A stretch of 38,660 nucleotides of DNA, from the NCBI GenBank assembly GCA_025454425.1, contig JALOOL010000080.1, positions 1-38,660 on the forward strand. Reading direction: 5' to 3'. The translations under genes were made by a program, and so were the position numbers. The DNA is from Hydrococcus sp. Prado102 (GTDB taxonomy: Bacteria > Cyanobacteriota > Cyanobacteriia > Cyanobacteriales > Microcystaceae). Below are positions 26,342-35,746 of the stretch, piece after piece. Within the stretch, counting starts at the first letter, position 1, and each line of letters starts with the position of its first letter. The notes below the pieces were generated by a model. That model was given only the letters and a program-made list of their open reading frames with translations, searched no databases and was not told the DNA's origin.

Positions 26342-27271
26342 ATGGGTAGAGAAGTCATGAAGGGAAGAGACGTATTAGGAATTGCAGACCTTAGCAGCAA
26401 AGAAATTCAAGATTTGTTGCAACTCGCCGCAGAATTAAAAAATGGAACGCGATCGCCCGTTTGTAACAAAATCTTGGGACTATTATTTTATAAAGCCTCT
26501 ACCCGCACTCGCGTGTCTTTTACTGCTGCAATGTACCAACTCGGCGGTCAGGTAATCGATCTCAATCCTAACGTTACTCAAGTTGGCAGAGGCGAACCCA
26601 TTTCGGATACGGCTAGAGTTTTAGACCGCTATATCGATATTTTGGCAGTACGGACGTTTAAACAAGAAGATTTAGAAGAATTTGCTCGTTATGCCGAAAT
26701 TCCTATAATTAACGCCTTGAGCGATTTAGAGCATCCCTGTCAAATTTTGGCAGATTTCTTGACGATTCAAGAGTGTTTTGGCTCGGTTTCTGGCATCACT
26801 GCTACTTTTCTTGGCGATGGCAATAATGTCGCTCATTCTTTTATGCTTGGCGGTGCTTTAATGGGAATGAAAATTCGCGTTTCTACTCCCAAAGAATATC
26901 AACCCGACCCTGCAATTGTCGAAAAAGCCAACCAGTTAGCAGTCAATGGCGCAGAAATTGTTATTACTGATGACCCTATCGAAGCAGTAAAAGGGTCGCA
27001 AGTATTATATACCGATGTTTGGGCAAGTATGGGACAAGAAGATTCAGCCGAGTCGAGAATTCCTATCTTCCAACCCTACCAAGTCAATGAAGAATTGTTG
27101 GGTTATGCCAACTCAGAAGCAATTGTACTTCATTGTTTGCCCGCCCATCGAGGCGAAGAAATTACAGAGGCAGTTATTGAAGGGAGACAGTCGCGAGTCT
27201 GGGATGAAGCCGAAAATCGAATGCACGCCCAAAAAGCTTTGTTAGTAAGTTTATTAGGGATTGGTGATTAA
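26342..27271 (+). CDS. argF: Ornithine carbamoyltransferase
   Basis: This enzyme joins carbamoyl phosphate and ornithine to give citrulline in arginine synthesis. All signature motifs are present: STRTR (53-57) for carbamoyl phosphate, HPCQ (131-134), DVWASMG (225-231) and HCLP (264-267) for ornithine. The 309-residue length is normal. ATG 26342 and ATG 26357 (MKGRDVLG) are both possible; the second fits the family start better and has GAGAAG upstream. It is transcribed alone, with a dispersed repeat right after its stop. Confidence 0.96.
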   Translation: MGREVMKGRDVLGIADLSSKEIQDLLQLAAELKNGTRSPVCNKILGLLFYKASTRTRVSFTAAMYQLGGQVIDLNPNVTQVGRGEPISDTARVLDRYIDILAVRTFKQEDLEEFARYAEIPIINALSDLEHPCQILADFLTIQECFGSVSGITATFLGDGNNVAHSFMLGGALMGMKIRVSTPKEYQPDPAIVEKANQLAVNGAEIVITDDPIEAVKGSQVLYTDVWASMGQEDSAESRIPIFQPYQVNEELLGYANSEAIVLHCLPAHRGEEITEAVIEGRQSRVWDEAENRMHAQKALLVSLLGIGD

Positions 27272-27274
27272 AAA

Positions 27275-27302
27275 AGTTCAAAGTACAAAGTTCAAAATTA
27301 TT
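27275..27302 (+). repeat. Dispersed AAGTTCAAAG repeat after argF
   Basis: AAGTTCAAAGTACAAAGTTC followed by AAAATTATTAG matches the unit inserted twice in narB and another copy at 32444. Here it sits just outside the gene. Confidence 0.7.
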
Positions 27303-27435
27303 AGTCACTGGTAACAACTCGATTTTTTTATACAACAGAAAATCTACTTGACAAGTCGAAGTCATTACGACTACACTTAAGAAGTTAGATAAATAACTCG
27401 CAAGTTCCCTTTAACCTATTGTTGCGAGATGAAGT

Positions 27436-28209
27436 ATGGAAACAGTTGCTCTTGGTTTTGTTGCTAGTTTAATTGCTGGTTTGGCAACGGGTGTAGGTGC
27501 CCTTCCCATCGTGCTTGCCGTTAACCTAACCGAACGATTTCAGGGCATTTTACTGGGATTGGGAGGTGGAGTAATGTTGGGAGCAACATCTTTTTCCTTA
27601 ATCGTTCCTGGAATCGATGCCGCGATCGCACAAGGTTATTCTAAAGTAACATCGGCTTTAATACTAAGCGTTGGAATTTTGTTAGGAGGTTTATTAATCT
27701 GGTTAGCTCACGAGAATTTTCCTCACGAACACTTTTTCAAAGGCAAAGAAGGCGCGACGTTGCAGAACTTTGAGCGAATTTGGCTGTTTGTCATTGCTAT
27801 AGCCCTACACAATTTCCCCGAAGGATTAGCGGTTGGGGTTGGATTTGGCGGGGACAACATTAGCAGTGGACTCGCGCTAGCAGCTGGAATCGGTTTGCAG
27901 AATATGCCAGAAGGATTGGTGGTGGCACTGGCACTGAGGAACTTGAGGTATTCCATAAACTATTCGTTGGGAATTTCTTTTCTAACGGGTTTAGTCGAGC
28001 CAATTGGCGGGATTGTTGGAGCAAGTCTAGTCAGCTTAGCTCAACCAATACTACCTTGGGCGATGGCATTTGCCGCAGGAGCAATGTTATTCGTTATCGT
28101 AGATGAGATAATCCCCGAAATAAATTCTAAAAATTTGGCACAAGAGGGAACTTTTGGCGTTATGACTGGATTTGTAGCGATGATGTTCATGGATACAGCT
28201 TTTGGTTAA
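27436..28209 (+). CDS. ZIP-family metal transporter
   Basis: This 257-residue protein with about eight membrane helices imports divalent metal (zinc, iron or manganese) into the cytoplasm. The metal-binding motifs of helices 4 and 5 are HNFPEG (125-130) and QNMPEG (155-160). A short His-rich loop (HENFPHEHF, 92-100) lies before helix 4. It belongs to the GufA/ZupT-like branch by length and motifs; metal specificity cannot be read from sequence. It sits 53 bases before dps on the same strand, which hints at a joint role in iron handling, though dps has its own ribosome site and may have its own promoter. Confidence 0.9.
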   Translation: METVALGFVASLIAGLATGVGALPIVLAVNLTERFQGILLGLGGGVMLGATSFSLIVPGIDAAIAQGYSKVTSALILSVGILLGGLLIWLAHENFPHEHFFKGKEGATLQNFERIWLFVIAIALHNFPEGLAVGVGFGGDNISSGLALAAGIGLQNMPEGLVVALALRNLRYSINYSLGISFLTGLVEPIGGIVGASLVSLAQPILPWAMAFAAGAMLFVIVDEIIPEINSKNLAQEGTFGVMTGFVAMMFMDTAFG

Positions 28210-28262
28210 TGACACGCAATTGCAAATCATGTATCGCTTAATTACACAAAGGAGAAACAACT

Positions 28263-28808
28263 ATGGCGACGACACAAGTCTCTAAAACAAGTAAATCGGC
28301 ATTTTCTGCACGATTCTATCCAACTCGTATCGATCTTCCGGCAGATACTCGCACCTCAGTCGTAGAAATTCTCAATCAAACCCTAGCAGCAACCTTGGAT
28401 CTCAAAACCCAAGTCAAACAAGCTCACTGGAATGTCAAAGGCATGGATTTTTATCAGTTGCACGAGCTATTTGACGAGATGGCGACCGAACTCGAAGGTT
28501 ACATCGATACTATCGCCGAACGGGTAACTGCTTTAGGTGCAACAGCTATGGGAACGGCTCGCATAGCTGCGGCACAATCAATTTTACCTGAATATCCCTA
28601 CGATATCGTAGATGGTGCAGAGCATATAACCGCCTTAGCAGAACGTTACGCACCTTACGCTGCTCATCTGCGTAGTGCGATCGATCGAACTGGCGAGTTA
28701 GGCGATGCCGATACTGCGGATCTTTATACCGAGGTATCCCGCGACATCGACAAGCGTTTGTGGTTCCTAGAAGCACATCTAACTAAAAAAGAAGATGTTA
28801 TTGGTTAG
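28263..28808 (+). CDS. dps: Dps-family ferritin-like DNA-protection protein
   Basis: This 181-residue protein forms a 12-subunit shell that oxidises and stores iron with peroxide, protecting DNA. ATG 28263 follows AAAGGAGAAACAACT. The ferroxidase ligands are His55 (KQAHWNVKG), His67 and Asp71 (LHELFDEM) and Glu86 (IAERV). The N-terminal 25 residues are extended and Ser/Lys-containing, which may bind DNA. It follows a ZIP transporter, so an iron-homeostasis pair is likely. A terminator hairpin follows at 28844. Confidence 0.93.
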   Translation: MATTQVSKTSKSAFSARFYPTRIDLPADTRTSVVEILNQTLAATLDLKTQVKQAHWNVKGMDFYQLHELFDEMATELEGYIDTIAERVTALGATAMGTARIAAAQSILPEYPYDIVDGAEHITALAERYAPYAAHLRSAIDRTGELGDADTADLYTEVSRDIDKRLWFLEAHLTKKEDVIG

Positions 28809-28843
28809 AAGTTGCGATCGCTTGTATTTTGTATAAACTTTAG

Positions 28844-28875
28844 TAGGGTGGGCAAATATGCTCGCCCTATTTTTG
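28844..28875 (+). terminator. Terminator after dps
   Basis: TAGGGTGGGC (28844-28853) pairs with GCTCGCCCTA (28860-28869), followed by TTTTT. The stem resembles a common cyanobacterial GTAGGGTGGGC repeat that can serve as a terminator. Confidence 0.75.
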
Positions 28876-28948
28876 GCTAAATTGCCAATTCGCTTAAATT
28901 TTTTTCGATTGAGTTAAGAAAATAGTAGTAACGCAACAAGCTTAATTA

Positions 28949-29027
28949 GTTGGGTTTCGTTCCTCAAACGCCAGTTGCTCCACTTGGGGAAACCCCTTTC
29001 TGCGCACTGGCTCCCCAACCTACGCCT
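28949..29027. repeat. Nested palindromic repeats
   Basis: An outer inverted repeat GTTGGGTTTCGTTCCTCAA ... CCCAACCTACGCC is split by an inner element CGCCAGTTGCTCCACTTGGG ... GCGCACTGGCTC with its own stem (GCCAGT with ACTGGC, TTGGGG with CCCC). Both resemble dispersed cyanobacterial repeats, one inserted in the other. The rest of 28876-29209 shows no gene. Confidence 0.6.
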
Positions 29028-29209
29028 TAAATTAAGTGCAAGTTTATGCCTGTATTAGTACAAAAATTATTTAAAATTCCTAAAGATGGTTGCGATCGCA
29101 AACAAGCTTTAATATAGTCTAAGTCTTACGAATGAAGGTTGCCGAAAAAGCGATTTAGCATACGAGCTAAGTTGGGCTGTTTATTACGTTAGCTAGTCTA
29201 CGACATGAA

Positions 29210-29362
29210 ATGCAAACTTCAACAAGTAGTCAAACTATCGTTCCACTCCAGCAATTTGCTAACCAGATTCGCAAATCTTTATCTAAGGAAAAGATTGTTG
29301 TTTGTGTAGAAAGTGAGTTGTCAAACACTAAAGAAACAATTGCGATCGCTTTTAAGGATTGA
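29210..29362 (+). CDS. Possible 50-residue small protein
   Basis: This frame starts at ATG 29210 and ends at TGA 29360-29362, overlapping the end of menE on the other strand by 11 bases. The product is mixed helix and strand (IVPLQQFANQIRKSLSKEKI, VVCVESELSNTKET). It has a HIP1 site near its end and no ribosome site, so it may be a chance frame. No family is recognised. Confidence 0.3.
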   Translation: MQTSTSSQTIVPLQQFANQIRKSLSKEKIVVCVESELSNTKETIAIAFKD

Positions 29363-30746
29363 TGAAATATTCGGCAATTTCTTGTAAGTTTTTATAATTA
29401 ACTTTTCCTTGTTGATTTCGAGGCAAACTTTCTACAGGAAGCCAGTGTTTGGGCTGTTTATATCTGCTAATTTTATCTTTAATAGCAAGCGCGATCGCAT
29501 TTACAGAAATCTCCTTTTGTTTGGGAACATAAATAGCTGTAATAACCTGTCCCCATTTTTCATCGGGTAAACCAATAACAGCAACATCTGTTACTAGCTG
29601 AGTTCCTAAAATTGCTGCTTCTACTTCGGCGGGAAATACATTTTCTCCTCCTGTAATAATTTTTTGACTGTTGCGTCCAATAATATGTAAGTAACCTTGC
29701 GCGTCAAAATATCCAATATCGTCAGTTTGAAAAGACTCACGGCGTTTACATTCTGGATAGTACCCCCAAAAAAGCGAGTCAGCTTCTATAGTAATTAAAC
29801 CCGATTTTCCAGTTTCTAATAATTCCCCCGTATCGCTACGAATAGTTACTTTTGCATGGGGTAATACTCGACCGCTACTTGAATTATTATTTAAAAAATC
29901 TTCGCATTTAAGCGTAACAACTTGAGAAGCTGTTTCTGTCATTCCATAAGTTGGTGCGAGTTTAATACCATAGTTTCTGGCATTTTCTATCAGTGCTGGC
30001 CAAGCTGGAGCGCCTCCTAAAAGAACTGTATAAAATCTTGACAGCCACTTGGGATAAGTTTGTACAAAAAATTGTAACTGTGTAGGAACTAAAGAAATAA
30101 AAAAATCTTGAGGATTTATATTAATTTCTCCTTTTATTTTTAGAGTATTGTAGGGAATTAGAAGAAATTTTCCGCCTGTTAAAAAAGAACGTAAAAATTG
30201 CATTAAACCACTAACATGATAAATCGGTAAAATACAAAATGAATTAATTTTCTTTACTTTAAAATATTGAATAAATCCCTTGACAGAAGCTGTTAGCGTT
30301 TCCCAAGTATGAATAGCAAAGCGAATATTTCCTGACGATCCCCCTGTAGCAATCATAATTTTTGGTTCTTCTTCATTAATGATTTTATTTCGCTCGCTTA
30401 TTGAAGATGAATATTGCTTGACCAATAACGGATTGCTTATAACTAAATCGGGTTTAACTAAATTATAAACTTGTTGCCACTCCTGTTCTTTCCAATGAGG
30501 ATTAGCAACAAAAAGATGACAGTTAGTAGCGACACTAGCAAGAAATGCGGCAAGAAATTTAAAAGGCTCTGTTTCGGCTATAAGAATTGTAGGAGTGGGA
30601 TTTGTTACTTTTAAGCGAGTGAGTTTAGCGACTATTTTTCTTACTAACAAATAAAAACGATCGCGATCGTAATCAATCAACATATCTTCATTGCTTGCTT
30701 TTTTTAAATAAGCTAATATCTCGTCAGGATTCGGGAATTCAGACAT
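29352..30746 (-). CDS. menE: 2-succinylbenzoate-CoA ligase (phylloquinone pathway)
   Basis: This 464-residue enzyme belongs to the AMP-forming acyl-CoA ligases. Motifs in order: phosphate loop ATGGSSGNIRFA (133-144), YGMTETAS (267-274), TDDIGYFD (341-348), IIGRNSQKI (355-363) and the C-terminal catalytic Lys448 in NQQGKVNY. The substrate assignment rests on overall length, the truncated N-terminal region typical of cyanobacterial MenE, and the YHVSG motif. In cyanobacteria it activates succinylbenzoate on the way to phylloquinone of photosystem I. No other men genes are adjacent. Another acyl-CoA ligase is possible. Confidence 0.78.
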   Translation of the reverse strand: MSEFPNPDEILAYLKKASNEDMLIDYDRDRFYLLVRKIVAKLTRLKVTNPTPTILIAETEPFKFLAAFLASVATNCHLFVANPHWKEQEWQQVYNLVKPDLVISNPLLVKQYSSSISERNKIINEEEPKIMIATGGSSGNIRFAIHTWETLTASVKGFIQYFKVKKINSFCILPIYHVSGLMQFLRSFLTGGKFLLIPYNTLKIKGEININPQDFFISLVPTQLQFFVQTYPKWLSRFYTVLLGGAPAWPALIENARNYGIKLAPTYGMTETASQVVTLKCEDFLNNNSSSGRVLPHAKVTIRSDTGELLETGKSGLITIEADSLFWGYYPECKRRESFQTDDIGYFDAQGYLHIIGRNSQKIITGGENVFPAEVEAAILGTQLVTDVAVIGLPDEKWGQVITAIYVPKQKEISVNAIALAIKDKISRYKQPKHWLPVESLPRNQQGKVNYKNLQEIAEYFINP

Positions 30747-31435
30747 AATTAATTAGCAAAGTTAATTTAACTTTACTTGCAATATTCTCCGAGAATTAGA
30801 ATGAAGAAATAATTGAGTGTAAATCTCTAAAATATAGGTTGGACGATGGATATAGAGTAAGAGATTTTCAAGCATTTGCCCTGAGATGCACAATCTGCAA
30901 TATTTTTCATAGATAAATATTGTAGCGGTTATCTCAATTTATTTCCAGAGGGAAGACGCTCTAAATGTTTAAAATTTTTACACGAGTAGAATAATCTCAC
31001 CGCTCGACAAGAAATTATTTCTAAAACTTACTAAACTAGTAGGCTTAACCTCTTCACGTTCGCAACATTATTGCATCGCTGATTCAACTTAGTCAATCAA
31101 AACAAAAAGATATAATCTACTCGATTATTTGTTTATAATTATGTTTTTTATATCTAATTATTTTGTTTGAAAAATAATTTTATTCATTTCATTATTTTTC
31201 AATAATTTTTATAAAATTTAATATTTTCTATTTTTTAAATTTTATACAAAACCACTTTTTAATGATATTTTAAGTTAAGAATAATTATAGTTTAATCTTT
31301 GTAAAAAGTAAAAATACAACTTATTTTTTGCATAGTTTTTCTCTGTAAATTTTGAAAGAGTTCTTTTAAATATACAGAGTGAATTAATTATTGTCCAATA
31401 CCAATTTTGAATTCAATTGATACCTTTGGGGTATT
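30747..31435. other. AT-rich intergenic region between menE and the LysR gene
   Basis: About 690 bases without a gene. The part from 31100 to 31400 is extremely A/T-rich with many TATTTTT and ATAATTTT runs and almost no HIP1 sites. It must contain the divergent promoters of menE and the LysR regulator. I could not pick a specific operator; LysR boxes (T-N11-A) are too degenerate in such DNA. Confidence 0.6.
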
Positions 31436-32344
31436 ATGGCAAACATCGAATTGAGATATCTGCAATATTTTGTGGCTGTGGCGGAGGAATTAAATTTTGG
31501 TCGAGCGGCTGAACGCCTGAATATGGCTCAACCACCGTTAAGTCGGCAAATTAGCCGTTTGGAAAAAGAATTAGGAGTAGAACTATTTCAGCGAACAAAA
31601 AGACAGGTTCAACTGACAGAAGCGGGGCGAGTTTTTCTCGAAGAAGTACGTCCTATCCTTCTTCAGGTAGAACAAAGCGTTCGTGCCGCGCAACGAGCCG
31701 CTCGTGGCGAGGTAGGTCGCCTAGCTGTAGGATTTGAGGGTTCTTTTAGCTATGACATTATTCCTTTTTCGCTCAGAGAATATCAAGAGAGATTTCCTAA
31801 CGTGAATCTCATCGTATACGAAATGACCACGGTAGAACAGGGACAAGCTTTAGACGATCGCCGCATTGGAGTGGGGTTTGTCGTGCCGCCACTCGACAAT
31901 GAAAGTTTGATTTTTGAAACGGTTTTGCGAGAGCGTCTCATCGTTGCATTGCCAGAAAACCATCCACTAACAAACCAACAAGAAGTATCTTTGCAAGCAT
32001 TAGCTGACGAACCTTTCGTGACGGGTCCGCGCGATCGCGGGTGCGGATTGTATAGGCAAGTCGTTGCAATCTGCCGTCAGGCTGACTTCGAGCCGAGAAT
32101 CGTTCAGGAAACAAACGAAATACAAATGATGTTAGGTTTTGTTGCTGCTGGGTTGGGGGTGTCTTTATTACCGTCTTCTACTAGATACTTTCAGCGACCT
32201 GGCGTAGTCTATCGAGAGTTGCGATCGCCAGTACCGGAAATCGAACTTGCAATGGTGTGGCACGCTAATAGTTTATCTCCCGTATTGCAAACATTCTTAG
32301 AAGTTGTTAGGCAATTCAATCGTCAAGATCCCCATTCGCAATAA
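31436..32344 (+). CDS. LysR-family transcription regulator
   Basis: This 302-residue regulator has an N-terminal winged helix-turn-helix (LRYLQYFVAVAEELNFGRAA and QPPLSRQISRLEKELGVELF), a linker helix at about 60-90 and a type 2 periplasmic-binding-like effector domain (about 93-295). Start ATG 31436 has only a weak upstream GGGG. The effector is unknown; the closest general style is the CatM/BenM or CynR branch. It is separated from menE by an AT-rich spacer and could regulate it divergently, but no evidence proves that. Confidence 0.92.
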   Translation: MANIELRYLQYFVAVAEELNFGRAAERLNMAQPPLSRQISRLEKELGVELFQRTKRQVQLTEAGRVFLEEVRPILLQVEQSVRAAQRAARGEVGRLAVGFEGSFSYDIIPFSLREYQERFPNVNLIVYEMTTVEQGQALDDRRIGVGFVVPPLDNESLIFETVLRERLIVALPENHPLTNQQEVSLQALADEPFVTGPRDRGCGLYRQVVAICRQADFEPRIVQETNEIQMMLGFVAAGLGVSLLPSSTRYFQRPGVVYRELRSPVPEIELAMVWHANSLSPVLQTFLEVVRQFNRQDPHSQ

Positions 32345-32443
32345 AAGAAATCTCAAGATCGAGTTATGCTGTGGGTTTTTCCCACACGGCTGAATAACGC
32401 CAGAACAGATGTTTATCTAATCTTTGCACCCGGACACGACTTT

Positions 32444-32532
32444 TAAAGTTCAAAGTTCAAAATTCAAAGTTCAAAAAAGTCTCCCTTGTCTCCCTTGTCT
32501 CCCTTGTCCCATTCCCCATTCCCCTTTTCCCT
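32444..32532. repeat. Composite dispersed repeat after alr/LysR
   Basis: AAAGTTCAAAGTTCAAAATTC is followed by three units of CTCCCTTGT and two of CATTCCCC. It separates the convergent LysR and alr genes. The first part is the same unit as in narB and after argF. A nearby palindrome GTGGGTTTTTCCCAC at 32370-32384 may act as a terminator for the LysR gene. Confidence 0.7.
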
Positions 32533-32554
32533 CTGCATTGCCAATCGCCAGTCA

Positions 32555-33736
32555 CTATTCACTAACCCGTGGTAGGCGATGCTTAAAACCGCAAAGAATT
32601 TCCCAAGAAATTGTCCCTAACTCATTTGCCCAATCATCGGCTGAAATTTCTCGATCTTTATCTCTACCGATCAATGTTACAACCTCTCCCACTTGTACGT
32701 CAGGAATGCTGCTAACATCTAACATCAACTGATCCATTGTAATCGCCCCAATTTGCGGGATTAACTGACCTCGGATTAATACTTGCAAGCGATTGGATAG
32801 GTTGCGGGGAACGCCGTCGGCATAACCAATTCCCACGACTGCTAAACGAATTTCGCGATCGCTGATATATTGATGTCCGTAACTAACACCCGTACCTGGG
32901 GGAATTGTTTTGACTTGCGTAATTCTGGCTTTTACTTGTAAGACGGGTTTGAGATCGACGGTCGATCGCAAATGAGTGGCGGGATAAAGTCCGTAGAGTG
33001 CCAAACCAACTCTTACTAAATCGTAGTGTAAAGCGCGATCGCTTAAGGTAGCCGCCGAGTTAGATAAGTGCAGGCGCGGCGGTACGATTCCGTGCAATTT
33101 AAGTTGTGCGATCGCGTCTTGAAATCTTTGGTGTTGTAACCTTGTGGTAGTCGGATCGGGGTCGTCTGCGGTGGCAAAATGAGAATAGATACTGGCAATC
33201 TTTAAATAAGGTAACTGCTTGACTAATTGCACGAATTCTAATGCTTGCTCCCAGCGCATCCCCAAACGGGACATTCCCGTATCTAACTTTAAATGAACCG
33301 CAAGAGTTTGTTCTAGTTCGGACAGCGTTTCGGAAAAGATTAATGCTTGTTGGGGATTGCAAAGCGTCGGTTGTAATTTCCAGTGCGCGATCGCGGCTAC
33401 TTCTTCTTGAGTATTGATAGCGCCTAAGAGTAAAATTGGGGCAGTAATCCCCGCTTCTCGCAATTCGATTCCTTCTCCTAATGTAGCCGTCGCCAGCCAA
33501 CTTGCACCCGCTTGCAAGGCTGTTTGTGCCACTCTTATCGCGCCGTGTCCGTAAGCATCGGCTTTTACGACTGCCATTAGTTCCGTCTGCGGCGACAAAA
33601 AACTCTTGATATTTTTTACATTATATGCTATGGCATCGCGATCGATTTCTACCCAGGCGCGATGGCGAATAATTTCGGACAAGCGATCGTTTTGACGACC
33701 TTCGGGAATAGAATGCAGCGTTTCCGAACTTAGCAC
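32555..33736 (-). CDS. alr: Alanine racemase
   Basis: This 393-residue PLP enzyme converts L-alanine to D-alanine for peptidoglycan. PLP-Lys58 lies in MAVVKADAYGHG and catalytic Tyr286 in GTGVSYGHQYI. The phosphate-binding region (HLSNSAAT) and the C-terminal beta domain ending GTISWEILCGFKHRLPRV are complete. The first 20 residues are longer than in many homologues, so a later start is possible. It is transcribed alone. Confidence 0.95.
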   Translation of the reverse strand: MLSSETLHSIPEGRQNDRLSEIIRHRAWVEIDRDAIAYNVKNIKSFLSPQTELMAVVKADAYGHGAIRVAQTALQAGASWLATATLGEGIELREAGITAPILLLGAINTQEEVAAIAHWKLQPTLCNPQQALIFSETLSELEQTLAVHLKLDTGMSRLGMRWEQALEFVQLVKQLPYLKIASIYSHFATADDPDPTTTRLQHQRFQDAIAQLKLHGIVPPRLHLSNSAATLSDRALHYDLVRVGLALYGLYPATHLRSTVDLKPVLQVKARITQVKTIPPGTGVSYGHQYISDREIRLAVVGIGYADGVPRNLSNRLQVLIRGQLIPQIGAITMDQLMLDVSSIPDVQVGEVVTLIGRDKDREISADDWANELGTISWEILCGFKHRLPRVSE

Positions 33737-34019
33737 GGTAGGTTACTCCAAACACACTCACACAACACTTACAGTTAATATTCAGTTTAAGATAAGCTCA
33801 AGCTATCAGAAGTTCCTCAAAAGTCAAGCGCTTGAGATTATTGTTGACGATCTGGAGTAAAAAACTCGGAAAGAGGTTTCTTAATTGTTTTTTTGGCAAT
33901 ACTTTCGAGCAATCGGAATATTTTAGGGTTACTGCTTTGCGATCGCCTTAAGCAGCATTTTCTTAGTGAATGGTCGAGTTAGCTAGAATTATTAATAATG
34001 TACTAAGGCATTAACTAAA
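33737..34019. other. Intergenic region between alr and the pentapeptide protein
   Basis: Divergent promoter region of about 280 bases. No gene or repeat stands out apart from one HIP1-like site (GCGATCGCC near 33941). Confidence 0.5.
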
Positions 34020-35711
34020 ATGTCGCTTCAAATCTTCTCACGAGCCAAAAAATTTCTAACCAAGAAACAAACTATTATAGCCGCAATAGGTGGAGCTATT
34101 ATTAGCTCAATAGAATTACTGTCAAACTCAGCTACTGTAACAGACTTTACTTTTAAGATTTTGTCAAAATCTGAATTAGATAAATGTTGGTCAATATTAC
34201 AAAGTAGCAATAATCAAAAATTTGCGGGTTTGACATACAGGTGTTTAGAAAAACTTAACCAAGCTGGCGAAACAAGATTTAGACGTATAGCTCTAGAAGG
34301 CTATGATTTAGCAAATATAAAGTTATCAGGTGCTAATTTCTCGGAAGCTAATATGGCAAAGAGCCTGTTAAATCATGCCAATCTAAGTCTTACAAAACTA
34401 AAATCGATTAACTTAGCATCTGCTAATTTGACGAACGCAAATATGAGTGGAGCAGATTTAAGTCAAGCAAATCTGAGTAATGCAAATCTAGCAAACGCCA
34501 ATTTAGAAGGAGCTATCTTAAGTGGAGCAAATTTGAGAAATGCAAATCTTAGTGGAGCTAATTTAAAGGGAGCTATTTTAAAAAAAAGTATTTTAGAAAG
34601 TGCTAATCTTTCAGGAGCTAACTTAAAGGGAGCTACTCTGGATGGAGCGAATCTACAAAAAGCAAACCTTAGCGATCGAATTATTGTAGATTTAAGTAGT
34701 GAACTTTATCCCTCTTACAAACAAGTAGATCTTAGTGATGCTAACTTAAGTGGAGTTGACTTTAGCTATGCCAAACTTGACGGAGTTGATTTAAGCAAAA
34801 GTCTATTAGAAGACATCTTTGGCTCTACAATCACTTTGAGAGGAGCATCACTAAATGGGGCAAATCTTCGCGGTGTTAATTTAAGTGGAGTTAATTTAAA
34901 TCAAGCTAAGTTGAGCGGTGCTAACTTGAATAAGGCAAACTTAAGTAATGCTAATTTAAGTAATACGGATTTACGCGAAGCCAATTTGACTGAAGCAGAT
35001 TTAACTGGAGCTAACTTAAGTAAAGCGGATTTAAGTATTAGGGAAAGTAGTCAAAATTATCAAGCACAGAATTCTGCTTTAGCAACAGTTACTTGTGCTA
35101 ACGAACATCCTATCGATTGGTCTTATTCTTATAATTTAGTGGAAAATCAAATCTGGGAAAATTGTCTTCAAACTAACTTCAATAGAACTCTGAATATAAG
35201 ACGAACAAAGCTAAATAAAGCGATATTAAACGAGGCTAATTTGCATGGATCTAATTTAAATTTTGCAGATCTCAGTGATGCTAATCTTGTTGAAGCCAAT
35301 TTGAGTCAGGCTAGTTTAGAAAAAACTAATTTGTCAAATGCTAATTTGATTAAAACCAAACTTATTGAGTCCAAGTTATTACACACCGTTTTAATACAAG
35401 CTAATTTATTGGGTGCTAATCTTAGTAAAGCTAAAACTCAAGAGGTTGTTATTTATGAGGCAAAATTTGGCAGTACAAATACCTTGCCTGAGTCTTGTCA
35501 AACTAATCCTTATTTTATTGAAATTGAGATTTCTGGAAAAGAGTTGTCTTCTCCTTGTGCAACTATTTTTCCAGATGGAAAAACATCAGATAAAACTGGA
35601 TTTGACATGAAGATATTTAAAAAAGATGAAAATAATATTTTAATTTCTAATGACAATTATTTATGCGCTGGTAAGGTGACTAACAACGGTCTGTGTATTG
35701 TATCTGAATAA
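34020..35711 (+). CDS. Membrane-anchored pentapeptide-repeat protein
   Basis: This 563-residue protein has one membrane helix at about 17-37, a short polar domain (40-90), then long runs of A(D/N)LxX pentapeptides. These form right-handed beta helices in two or three blocks: about 92-215, 230-340 and 385-480. The blocks are split by inserts such as DLSSELYPSYKQVDLSD and a Cys-containing stretch (TCANEHPIDWSY). The last 80 residues (ESCQTNPYFIEIEI, ISNDNYLCAGK) form a Cys-bearing cap. Pentapeptide proteins are abundant in cyanobacteria and mostly uncharacterised. Codon use is AT-rich, partly forced by the repeats. Its function is unknown. Confidence 0.88.
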   Translation: MSLQIFSRAKKFLTKKQTIIAAIGGAIISSIELLSNSATVTDFTFKILSKSELDKCWSILQSSNNQKFAGLTYRCLEKLNQAGETRFRRIALEGYDLANIKLSGANFSEANMAKSLLNHANLSLTKLKSINLASANLTNANMSGADLSQANLSNANLANANLEGAILSGANLRNANLSGANLKGAILKKSILESANLSGANLKGATLDGANLQKANLSDRIIVDLSSELYPSYKQVDLSDANLSGVDFSYAKLDGVDLSKSLLEDIFGSTITLRGASLNGANLRGVNLSGVNLNQAKLSGANLNKANLSNANLSNTDLREANLTEADLTGANLSKADLSIRESSQNYQAQNSALATVTCANEHPIDWSYSYNLVENQIWENCLQTNFNRTLNIRRTKLNKAILNEANLHGSNLNFADLSDANLVEANLSQASLEKTNLSNANLIKTKLIESKLLHTVLIQANLLGANLSKAKTQEVVIYEAKFGSTNTLPESCQTNPYFIEIEISGKELSSPCATIFPDGKTSDKTGFDMKIFKKDENNILISNDNYLCAGKVTNNGLCIVSE

Positions 35712-35746
35712 ACTAAAATTTTTATAGATAAACTCAACAGATTAAC

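Noticed and set aside
32424-32732. 102-residue frame rich in Pro/Cys/Leu
   Set aside because: It is a translation of the CTCCCTTGT and TTCAAAGTTC repeats and runs into the end of alr on the other strand.
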